Positions 32,597 through 41,290 of a stretch of 64,000 nucleotides of DNA are shown here, in pieces (position 1 is the stretch's first letter; the number at the start of each line of letters is the position of its first letter). Below the pieces are notes generated by a model. It made no database searches and had not been told where the DNA came from. It was given only the letters and a program-made list of their open reading frames with translations. Location of the stretch: NCBI GenBank assembly GCA_016490735.1, contig JAEMWC010000002.1:1098501-1162500 (forward strand), in the 5' to 3' direction. Source of the stretch: Pachyseris speciosa. Lineage: Eukaryota > Cnidaria > Anthozoa > Scleractinia > Pachyseridae. Made by a program: the position numbers and the translations under genes.

Positions 32597-34335
32597 AGGC
32601 ATTGGATGTAGCTGTTGATGCTTTGTGGAAATGGATACAATCACCAGAAGCACAAAAAGCACTAAAAGCGGCAGAGGCAAAGGCCTAGGCCGAGTTTTTC
32701 GCGAAATTTCCTTATGCTGACAAGAACGAATTCAATGCACAAACCGATTTTGCCGACGACCACAAGGCAACATCGGAAATTTATTTCAAAGCGGGGAATG
32801 GTCTTCAAAAAAGCGTTTCAGGTTCAAACAGAAAGTACTGGCCTAAAGCGATGAAAAAAGCTCTAGGATTGGAAAACAATGGTGGGTTTCCACACCAGCT
32901 GACAAAAAACGGTTTGAAAAGCTGAAGTTTGCCAATACCAGCTATCCCTTTTCACGAATCAACCTAGAGTGGTTTGGAAAAAATTGTCAATAACTCAACT
33001 GACATTTATGTAACACCAAACCAGTATTTCACAATAAAATTCAGAGAAATATTTCAAAAAAGCAAAATTACACACTATTCAGGAAAAGAGGCAAGAAGAT
33101 GGATAGCGGGTCCAAATATGAGCTACTGGCCGCAACAGCTTAACTTTGCTGTTTGGTGCGCGACAACCGGATGCGGCATTAGTCGTGAGATTTTCGATAA
33201 AGATAACAAAACTCTGAGTTTGCCTTCCCAGATAATTTCTTTCTATCCCTTCCATTTCTATTTCCCTATCAGGCGGATCCTTTTTCAGATGGGTGGGATT
33301 CAGGACATGAGTGCCTTGCCAGACGACCCAACTTTCAATCAGACAAACAACAAGTATGACGTGGCTTCATACAAAAGAATTTGTAACGAGTTTGGGATTG
33401 ATCCGTCAAGCGATTTTCGTTTCACAAATGAAGCGAATCATGGTCTGGGAAGTGTTTACATTTGGTTGCGCGGGCCTTACAAAACGGGAACAAAATACCC
33501 AGGCTACGATAAGTTCAGTGATGAAGGGGGTTCTGCGATCAAAGGAAATGCCATTCTCTACATCGCAACTGAAAGTGTTGCAGAGAGGCAGGTGGATTGG
33601 TTCTGTCCAAATGAAGCCAACGGCCTTACACAGGCGGGCTTGTCCAGAATAAACGAGTCTTTTGACGCGTTTGTTTATTGTGTTTTAGGCGCCCAGGTTA
33701 ATGTCCGCAGCAGCATTCTGGGAGACGGAGGGCGCGCGGGGGAGGTGCGAAACGAGTTCCTTGTTTGGCTGAAGATGCGATAAGGCAACCTGACATGGCC
33801 AAGAGCATGCAGCGTTATCAGTTGGCTGTTGATGAGGCGAAAGTCAGACTGAACCTCGCAGTTTGTCCAGGCGCATGGCTGATGCCGGGCAACATAATAA
33901 TTGACACAGGAAGCGTGGTTGGTTACAACAACAAACTCAAGCAAGCCGGCCAGGGAATGAAAGTGGGGATGAACAACAACGTGAACCAGGGCACAAAAAA
34001 ATCGGCCCTCCACCTGATTGCGGGCGGGCCTTCAAAAATCAAGCTCGCCAACAGCCACCACTCCAACCCCATCCACAAGGCTGCGGTCCAAGCGCAAGGC
34101 CTGAAAGGCCAAGACACCGCCCCACAAAAAACAGACAAACCACCGCATCTGCAAGTATACACAAAACTTTGCAGGAAACGGAAAAAAAACTACTGCAAAA
34201 AACATAGATCTCCAAACACCAGAACCAGTCGCGGATGAGGACCATGAAATAAACAAAATTCTAGTTAGTGTTGGCGCTATTTTAATCGCTGGAATTGTGT
34301 TTGTTTCGATTTACTCGAGGAAGAAGGAAAAATGA
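32597..34335 (+). pseudogene. Polinton conserved protein with C-terminal membrane anchor
   Basis: A long decayed plus-strand gene. The N-terminal part (32.6-32.95 kb) has stops. The middle is an intact frame at 32974-33783 with NFAVWCATTGCGISREIF, DDPTFNQTNNKYDVASYK and DFRFTNEANHGLGSVYIW. Frame then changes near 33.77 kb into QRYQLAVDEAKVRLNLAVCP and PGNIIIDTGSVVGYNNKL. A further change near 34.18 kb reaches a membrane helix (ILVSVGAILIAGIVFVSIY) with basic tail and stop at 34333-34335. The conserved middle is, to my knowledge, a recurring but functionally unassigned family in animal Polinton-like elements. It lies among the capsid genes and converges with the next gene, leaving two bases between stops. 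Confidence 0.5.
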
Positions 34336-34337
34336 AT

Positions 34338-35681
34338 TCATTTGTTTTTCTTGACATACCTTTCCACCAGAAAAGCAACAACAGCCAGAATAATCAGCCA
34401 CGTGTGCTTGGCCAGAAAACTGATTGCCTGCCCGACGGTTTTGAAAAGGAAAGAAACGATCGAGCCGATCAGGCCGGACAGAAGAGAAGCTGTTTTTTTC
34501 CCGATCTCTTCCAGCCCTTTTCCGAGCCCTTTGCCGAGGGATTTCAAGGAGTTGGTGATCACGCCATTAACGGCCCGGATTGTGACTCCAGCGGCGAGAA
34601 CAATCGCTGTCAATGTGACGCCGTATTTTTTGAAAATCTCTTTTATCCTTTCTCGAGGAGGCCTTTCTTATTCCATCGCCTCAATCTATGTTGTCAACGG
34701 CCTGATCTCTTCTTCACGCTGTGCCACTCGGGCTTCTGTCCCAGTTTTGTTCCGAAGATGTGGCATTTTCATCGTTGATAATCACTCTGTCTTCCTCATT
34801 TTGGCGCTCAAGTTCTGCTTTTCGTGTTTTCAGTTCATTTAGATCTTCTTTATAAATTTTTTCTTTAATTTCCGATATAGATTGATTTAATTTGTGATTT
34901 TCTTCTGTGAGTTTCCGAATGTCTTCTTTCAATTTTGGCGCCTGTTGTGCTGCTTTGTTTGTTTTTTCCAGTTGCTTTCTTTTTTTTTTTTTAATGTTCC
35001 TTTTCAAGGGCTTTTTTTTTCATTTTTCAGTTTTTGAATCTCTTCTGTATCCATATTACCATGTTTTTCTTCAAGAGAAGTTCTTTGATCATCAATTTGT
35101 CTCATTTGGTTTCTGATTTTGTCCATTTCATCTTTGACGTTTTCACGCTCATCTGTCACAGATACAGTTTGTTCCAGTTGTTTTTTTTTTCAGCCTTTTG
35201 TTCTAAAACATCTGCGCGCATTTCATAAATTGACTTTCCGAGTGCAGTTTTTATTTCTTTCGTTAGTTTTGGATTCAGCTGTTGTTCACGCGTACCCCTT
35301 TTTGTTGTAAACAGTCCACATGACTTTATACCAGCGCCAATCATTTTAACTCGAAGCCTTCCATTTGGGCCGTAAGATACTTCAAGATCAGTTTCACTTA
35401 TGTTTGGAAATAAATTTTTTGCAGAAATCCAAGCTACTTCACTCGAGATTTGCGCACCGCCGAAAGATGTCCCATCAAAAGATTTGTCTGGCAGTCCGCT
35501 TTTGTTCAGGCGGCAACATTTTTTGCAGCTGAATTCCTTCACCATCATGAAATGGTGTGGACGCCGAGCTCGGAATAAAAGGATTTGTTTCGTCTTGATT
35601 TTCCTCATAGTCATCACAGTCGTCATCACGCCAAGACTCAGGATCATAACCAGGGTTGTCGAAGCCTCCTACTTCTGGCAT
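34338..35681 (-). pseudogene. Polinton coiled-coil membrane protein
   Basis: Minus-strand gene starting with ATG at 35681. It has an acidic N-terminus with GGFDNPGYDPESW and a stretch with ISSEVAWISAKNLFP (35.2-35.5 kb). A long Lys/Glu coiled coil follows (34.7-35.15 kb, ELKTRKAELERQNEEDR). The C-terminal block (34338-34613) is VLAAGVTIRAVNGVITNSLK, a Gly/Lys amphipathic segment and a membrane helix (TWLIILAVVAFLVERY) with KK tail. Frames change near 35.53, 35.16, 35.0 and 34.65 kb. The layout (head, coiled coil, anchor) resembles surface or host-interaction proteins, but no function is known to me. It is divergent from the capsid gene at 35.74 kb. Confidence 0.5.
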
Positions 35682-35741
35682 TATGCAATATTTGCAAGTA
35701 ATTATTTTTTCAATTTAGCATAAAAGTCCGCGGGGCATATA

Positions 35742-36968
35742 TTGCATTGCGTTATTTCTGTGCAGCCAGACCTTCTTCCAACGCACAAAGAAAAAACGCT
35801 CGGCGCAATGAAAGCCGAGCGCAAGGTCAATCGTATAGCGTTTGACAAGAGCAAAGCCAGCCCCGGAGAGACGCCGTACGTTTCGGTCACTAAGCTGAAC
35901 GAGAACGAGGTCCTCGTCCCCGGCTCGCTATCCCTGCCGTTCGACATCGACTTGGCCGGGGGGGGCACGCCAACAACTACCTCCTGCAAAACGTTTCGCG
36001 GGCGCTGGCCGACAAGCTGGTCATAAAGTACGGGGGAACCATTTCACAGGATACGGTCGGGTACGACATTTCCAAAATCTGGGAAGACTTTTTCCTTTCC
36101 CAGGAGGAGCGGGACAACATGCTCCTCGAGGGCATCCAGAGCGAGACCCTCAACAAAATTCGCTCAGATGCTGATGACAAATCGACCTTAGGAGTCGCTT
36201 CGGAAACCAAGCTGGAAAGCATTTACAAGAAAAAGTACCGGATCCGGCTCGACCACCAGATCCTGGCCGACCACGGAATCTTTTACCCCCAAGCCTTTTA
36301 CAACAACCTTGTGTTCGAGCTGACCCTCGCAAGTGCTGACAATGTTGTGAAAGGCTTGGACACAAGGAAACTCAAGTACAAACTGACAAAACATCCCGAT
36401 CGAGTACGAAATGATCCGAAGCGAGTCTTTGGCCGCCGAGTCGCAGAGTGTTTACACCTCCGGGACAGAGTTTCTCTATGACCACGAGCATCGGGAAGAG
36501 GTTGTCACATTTGCAAAAGGATCCGCAACCAAGTTGAACCTCCGGGTCAACCCACAAAGAAGGTCTTTGAAAGGAATTCTTATCCTTTTCATCGAGCCCT
36601 ACACCGCGCGAGCCTGGGACTCGGAAAATTTTTTCAATCCCGACATCAAAAAAGTCAGCATCACGGTTAACGGATCGCCCAACTGGCTGTACAACAACGG
36701 CATCGACGGCAAGGATATTTGGGAAGAGGTCAGCCGATTTTTCATGAAAAAAGAGAATAAAACCCAACACATGAATTTGAAGAAGTCTTACACAGGCGAC
36801 CTCTTCGGGCTTCTTATTGATTTGCGGTCCATGGCAAACCAGGAAATGCACGGGAGCGGGGTGAGGCTGGTCAACACGAAAGACGGTGTGCAGCTTGCGA
36901 TCGAGCGGACCGCCAGTGGATCTGGATCTGGAATTGCCACGTTTTCACAATCAGCGACTCGCAGATGA
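35742..36968 (+). pseudogene. Polinton major capsid protein candidate
   Basis: Three plus-strand frame segments follow each other. 35742-35970 has SPGETPYVSVTKLNENEVLV and PGSLSLPFDIDLAGG. About 35970-36400 has IKYGGTISQDTVGYDISKIW and FYPQAFYNNLVFELTLA. About 36400-36968 has YTSGTEFLYDHEHREEVV, LILFIEPYTARAWDSE, LFGLLIDLRSMANQEMHG and DGVQLAIER. A G run at 35958-35965 explains the first frameshift; the second is near 36.4 kb. Alternating strand-rich segments over about 400 residues fit a compact double jelly-roll capsid protein, the shell-forming unit of Polinton virions. The breaks make it non-functional. The true start may be ATG at 35808 or upstream. Confidence 0.6.
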
Positions 36969-37009
36969 ACATTCAAGGGCAGCAATTAGATTCTGTCCAG
37001 TATTCATAA

Positions 37010-37681
37010 TTGTGTGTTCACACACATTGTGTTCACACCTATTATGTCTTACACATTTGTTCAGAGAACAATACACGAACCCGGCTAACATCCCTTTTCA
37101 ACGCTTTGGTCATTGGACCGACAAATTCGGGGAAATCCCAGTTCGTCGTGGACCAGCTCTATGGCCCTTTCCGCGGAAAGTTCGACTTCATCGTTCTGAT
37201 CTGCCCAACCTTCGCGCACAACAGGACCTTCCGCCGCATCGGCGAAAGGGACCCACGAATGGCGGTAATTATCTGCGAGCAGCACCAGGTGGAAATGTGG
37301 CTGAAAATTGTGAAATTTGTGTACGCAGGGAATAACACGCTGATCGTTCTTGACGACTGCGCCGCGTCGAAGGACGTGAAGGGCCGCACGGGCGAGCTCG
37401 TTAGCCTCGCTTTCTCGGCCCGCCATCTGACGATCAGCGTGTGGGTGCTGACCCAAAAGTACACCAGCATCACCGCCTTGTTCCGCGAAAACGTCGCGGC
37501 GGTCGTGCTTTATTACACCCCCGCGACGAAGACGATGAAAAGTATCTTCGAGGATTTCGCCGGGGAGCTTTCCGCCGAGGAGTACAAAAGCCTCGTCGCC
37601 CGGCTGAAAAAGCAGAAGTACTCCTTTCTCGTTTTCTCGATGCGCCACCCGTTTGATATTCAATTAAAAACAGGGGTATAG
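37010..37681 (+). CDS. Polinton A32-like packaging ATPase (FtsK/HerA)
   Basis: The best-preserved Polinton gene: an open frame of 223 codons. Walker A is GPTNSGKS (about 37115-37138) and Walker B is TLIVLDDC (about 37339-37362). A sensor-like VLTQKYTSI and a conserved MRHPFDIQ tail follow. In the family, this ATPase drives DNA into the preformed capsid. The frame begins with a Cys/His-rich run (MCVHTHCVHTYYVLHICSE) that looks like read-through of non-coding sequence, so the true start is probably close to LTSLFNALVIG (about 37084) and may have lost its ATG. It follows the capsid gene on the same strand, with the next gene seven bases downstream. Confidence 0.85.
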   Translation: MCVHTHCVHTYYVLHICSENNTRTRLTSLFNALVIGPTNSGKSQFVVDQLYGPFRGKFDFIVLICPTFAHNRTFRRIGERDPRMAVIICEQHQVEMWLKIVKFVYAGNNTLIVLDDCAASKDVKGRTGELVSLAFSARHLTISVWVLTQKYTSITALFRENVAAVVLYYTPATKTMKSIFEDFAGELSAEEYKSLVARLKKQKYSFLVFSMRHPFDIQLKTGV

Positions 37682-37687
37682 GGGTTA

Positions 37688-38268
37688 ATGGCGACGGCCG
37701 AAGAAGAGCTCGCTGCGATTGGAGATGTTATGGAACTGTTGGAAGTGGATCCGACCTCCGCGGTCAACGACAATTTTTTACCCACTCTTAACAACGCCGA
37801 TACACCGGCAATGCGCGAGCAGCTGGCCATTCTTGTGTCCACGGGCAAATGAAAGGAGGGCATCGGCGTCGCATTGACACACGACGCGGTCAAGCATCTT
37901 TCGGATAAAGACGTGAAAAAGTACACCCAAAGGTAAGAGACGTTTGTTGGCGCCAAAACCACAGACAGCCTCATCAACAGCCAGCTGTGTCTGGTTGCCA
38001 AAGGGATCGAGATGATTGTCCCCATAAGAAACGTCGACGCTTTCCAGCAAGAACTGAAAACGACTACATCATTCACAGAGAGCTTTCCACGGTGACGGGC
38101 GCCCTTGCGTGGAAGTGGGGCCGGTGGCTCGCTTTCTCCAACACGGCTCTGATAGCCACGAAGCATATTGATTATTGCGACAAGTCGCAGTGCGCCCCCG
38201 CTAAATGTGAACCAATTGTTGAAGAAAGTTTGGCAAATGTTGCGCCGGGATCATCAAAAGCCGGTTGA
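37688..38268 (+). pseudogene. Polinton small conserved protein, unassigned
   Basis: Starts with ATG at 37688, seven bases after the ATPase stop. The N-terminal acidic part (EEELAAIGDVMELLEVDP) ends in a stop near 37850. The next part, still in frame, contains ALTHDAVKHLSDKDVKKY and a second stop near 37936. A frame change near 38.05 kb leads to NDYIIHRELSTVTGALAWKW and a Cys-containing tail ending at 38268. No catalytic motif is seen; helices dominate. Position in the ATPase/capsid cluster suggests a virion or assembly role, unproven. Confidence 0.5.
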
Positions 38269-38308
38269 GCAATTTTTGTTTTGAATAATTGTGCGCATTC
38301 ACAATAGA

Positions 38309-38647
38309 ATGGCAGAGAACGTGTCTGATGTGCCGCAGGATGCACCAGCACCGCTTGCGCCTTCAGCGCAAAAAGGCATTTCCGCCCAGGCCACAACCCC
38401 AACCCCACTCCCCGTTCTTCAAACAGGTCTGTAGAGCCGCGTGAAAAACCCGAAACGGGTGGCTGCGGGCAAGCTGGTCGCTGAAAGAACGCGCCAGGTT
38501 CGTGAAGCGCAAAAAAAGGCTTTGGCCAAGGCGTCTGTTCTGCTTGAGAATGAACGAGCCAAAAAATCCAAGGCGTCTTCTGCTCCGCCAACCGAGGAAG
38601 TCTTGCAATCTGCGCAACCCGAGCTCCCGGCTCCATCCGCGGACTAA
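38309..38647 (+). pseudogene. Polinton small basic protein
   Basis: 113 codons in one frame with a single in-frame TAG at codon 42 (38432-38434). The N-terminus is Pro/Ala-rich (DVPQDAPAPLAPSAQK). The C-terminal half is Lys/Arg/Ala-rich and helical (NPKRVAAGKLVAERTRQVRE, KKALAKASVLLENERAKKSK). The charge suggests nucleic-acid binding or a core-protein role, by inference only. It precedes the next small frame by five bases. Confidence 0.5.
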
Positions 38648-38652
38648 AGGAT

Positions 38653-38892
38653 TTGATAAACCCGACAACCTTGGGTTTGGTAAGTATAATCGGAACCGTT
38701 GCCACTGTTTATTACCAACGTGAAGCACTCAAAGCCAAATTTGTTTCGATGACGAGGTATTCGACAAATAAGCAAACCGCTCCGCCCTCTCCTCCCGAGC
38801 CTGTTGAAAATTTTGTGGCACCTCCTGTGAAAACTTTCGAACCTGCACGCAAAAAAAAGTGGTTTGCGAAAAATGGATTGAAATTTATTTGA
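38653..38892 (+). CDS. Polinton small membrane protein
   Basis: 79 codons, intact. An N-terminal hydrophobic segment (LGLVSIIGTVATVYY) could be a signal anchor. It is followed by a Pro-rich linker (QTAPPSPPEPVENFVAPP) and a Lys-rich tail (ARKKKWFAKNG). No family recognised. Its small size, spacing and strand fit the row of short Polinton genes here. Confidence 0.5.
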   Translation: MINPTTLGLVSIIGTVATVYYQREALKAKFVSMTRYSTNKQTAPPSPPEPVENFVAPPVKTFEPARKKKWFAKNGLKFI

Positions 38893-38913
38893 AGGTTTAT
38901 ACTCTTTTGTATA

Positions 38914-39192
38914 TGGAGTTCGAGGAACAGTTTGATTTGGTCTTACGTCTTGAAGGCTTTAGAGGACGTGTGTTTGATTTTTCATGCACATACCGTTAAA
39001 GCTAACGAAGACTTGCGCGCTGTTCTTAAGGACAATTACTTGGCTAGGCAACGGAGGACCACGATTTTAAAACTGCAAGCGGAAGCGGAAGCGGAAGCGG
39101 AAGCGAAAGAAAAAGAAGAAGCGGAAAAGGAAGAGGAAGACTGCAAACAAAAAAACATTAATTTAAACTTTGCCGCCTGCAATACAAGATGA
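38914..39192 (+). pseudogene. Polinton small charged protein
   Basis: ATG at 38914 opens MEFEEQFDLV. A frame change near 38945 leads to KALEDVCLIFHAHTVKANED, NDYLARQ-like helix and an Ala/Glu run encoded by GGAAGCGGAAGCGGAAGC repeats, ending at 39192. The Glu-rich tail is probably a coiled coil whose length varies by repeat slippage. Unassigned. Confidence 0.4.
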
Positions 39193-39288
39193 CGGGAAAA
39201 TCCATGCGCCATCGGCGCAATCTAAACCTCTCAAACAAGAGGAAGCAAAAGACAAATTTTTAAATTAAACTTTTGCCGCTGGCTTGTC

Positions 39289-39442
39289 AAGGTGGGTCAC
39301 GAAAAAGGTTGTGAAAGAAAATTCCACAGGCGACCCGAGCGCAAGCGCCATGAACTACGATCAGATCACTGCTGTCATGGCAGCAAGCATGGCTCTCAAA
39401 CGGTACCTTGAGGACCAGAAAATCCTCCCCGTTAACATGTAA
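39289..39442 (+). CDS. Small Polinton ORF remnant
   Basis: A short plus-strand frame with STGDPSASAMNYDQITAVMA and LKRYLEDQKILPVNM before a TAA at 39440-39442. Probably the C-terminal end of a small helical protein. The upstream part is lost in stops, and no domain is recognised. Confidence 0.3.
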
Positions 39443-39484
39443 TGCTGAATTTACATTCATTTGAAAATTATAGGCACATTGGAT

Positions 39485-40302
39485 ATGGCGACAATTACAA
39501 TCATGGTTGGCGGCTCGGTTTTGAATGATGCGACCTTTATCGGAGGCAATTATCTTGCGAAAGCCGTGGGCGGCGGCGACGACGCCGCGCTCGCCTTCCA
39601 TAATTCAGAAACTTACATCTACATTTCCACAATGACGGCTAATTCTGCGGTTATTCTGTTGTGTTAAAGTTGTAATGATAGCGGTTACTTATTTATTTAT
39701 TATTACTATTTTATTCCCTTTTTTTGCACTTACTCTGTAATGTTATCTCATGTATTCTACAAGCGAAGTATTATACCTCTTTTCAATTATTTTCTTCATA
39801 CTTTGTACAAATTTGACAGGCTGTAATGTAAACCTATTCTCTCCTGTCGCTTCCCTCCTCGACTAGCCAATGCTATTTGCGGGAAGCGACCATTTTGTAT
39901 TTTTCGTTTGTCTAATAGTTAATAAAGTTGAAGTTGAAGTTGAAGTTGAAGTTGCTCGACGAGAAAAAGCGCCATGACAAGGCCCTCGAGGACTATCAAG
40001 CAGCCTATGCCAAGTACAACCGTCAGCGGTCGCAGCTCCTCGACTGGAACGAGACGAACGCGCAGATAAAGGCGCAGGCCAAGCAGAACTTCACCAACAC
40101 CGACTACGCCTTCAAGCTCTACAAAAGGACCCACCCGAACCGGCCCACCGCTTCGCTCAAAGAACCAAAGTTTTCAGATTTCTACCAGCCAAACGCGCAG
40201 CAAAAACAAAGTGAGCTTCTTTTTTGGGCGCCGGCACTCTTGCTGTTGGCTACGCCGCCTTTCGTTTCCTTTGAACTTTTGGGCAGGAATGTATATTTCC
40301 CA
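39485..40302 (+). pseudogene. Polinton gene split by a LINE 3' end
   Basis: ATG at 39485 begins a hydrophobic Gly-rich segment (VGGSVLNDATFIGGNYLAKA). At 39594 the frame runs into the inserted LINE tail and stops. Beyond the insertion (from 39954) the frame resumes as a helical charged region (KKRHDKALEDYQAAYAKYNR, QNFTNTDYAFKLYKRTHPNR, EPKFSDFYQPNAQQKQ) and a hydrophobic tail that may be a second membrane segment. Two membrane ends around a helical domain would make a small membrane protein of about 140 residues. Unassigned family, located just before the integrase. Confidence 0.5.
39594..39953 (+). mobile_element. LINE 3' end with (GAAGTT)n tail
   Basis: About 360 bp inserted in a Polinton gene and flanked by GCTCG on both sides (39589-39593 and 39954-39958), a likely short target duplication. 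It ends in AATAAAGTTGAAGTTGAAG, that is, repeated six-base units in place of poly(A), as in CR1/L2/RTE-like LINEs. The first part stays open to a TAA near 39666, perhaps the last codons of that LINE's ORF. Confidence 0.65.
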
Positions 40303-40303
40303 T

Positions 40304-41290
40304 GGATGCCACACACCTTGCAGGCAAACTTGCAAAAACACACTACAGCCCGGGCGGCTATTGGAAAGGCCTGGCCGCGATAAAAGAACTCGCCGAGGCT
40401 GCCAAAGTCCCCGAAGATGTCGCAAAAAGTGGCTGGTGAGGCAAGCGCTTTGGCAGATATATCTTCCTGCACCGCGTCGCATTCCTCGACCGAAATTCAA
40501 TGTTTTCACACCAAACAAGGTGCATCAAGCCAACCTTCTTTTTTTGCCTCACGACAAGCTGCCGAGAGGCCGCAAAGTTTTCAAGTACGCGCTAGCAGTC
40601 GCCGACGTTCCCAGCCGCTACAAAGAGGCCGAACCCTTGACATCGAAAAATTCCGATGAGGTCGCCAGGGCGTTTCAGAAGATTTACAAGCGCGGGCCTC
40701 TGAAATGGCCTGAAATGCTGCAGGTGGACCCCGGGCGGGAGTTCATGGGCGCTGTTTCCAAAGAGATGGAAAAACACAAAACCTTTATCAGACGCGGGCA
40801 CCCGGAGACTCACCGCGACCAGGCCATTGTCGAACGTTTCAACCGCACACTGGTAGAGCGCCTGTTTGGACACCAGTACGCTGTGGAAATGCTTCTGCCT
40901 GAAGGGAAGCGATCTACTGCGTGGCTGAAGCGGCTTCCCGATGTTGTTGCGGAACAATGAGGAAACCAGTCTCACCGGCAAAAAACCAGCAGAAGCGATA
41001 AAAAAAAAATATGTTTTTGCCAAACCCTCTTCAACATATCGAAGACCTGTGGGGGGACACGAAAAACAGCTTCCCTCTCTTTTCTATGTCCGCTATCTTT
41101 ACCAACCTAGCGAGTTGGAGGGCGGAACAAAAAGAGCCACAGACCCTGTTTGGTCTTTGAAAGTCTTCACTATCGAAAAGGCGATCATGAAACCTGACAC
41201 GCCGGTTTTGTACTATTTGCACGACGGCCCCAAACGCAGCTTTGTTCGTGAAGAGTTGTTGGTCCACTTGTTCCCCCAAATACGGAGTTA
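40304..41290 (+). pseudogene. Polinton RVE-type integrase
   Basis: An integrase that inserts the element through its terminal repeats. The N-terminal segment (40304-40435, HLAGKLAKTHYSPGGYWKGL) is in one frame and the catalytic core in another (about 40435-40960). The core acidic residues are visible: Asp in LAVADVPSRYKE, Asp in LQVDPGREFMG and Glu in AIVERFNRTLVE, with 34 residues between the last two. A further frame change near 40.95 kb leads into the C-terminal DNA-binding region (NEETSLTGKKPAEAIKKKY, VWSLKVFTIEKAI). The catalytic triad is intact, but two frameshifts inactivate the gene. It converges with the polymerase gene at about 41.29 kb. Confidence 0.85.
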
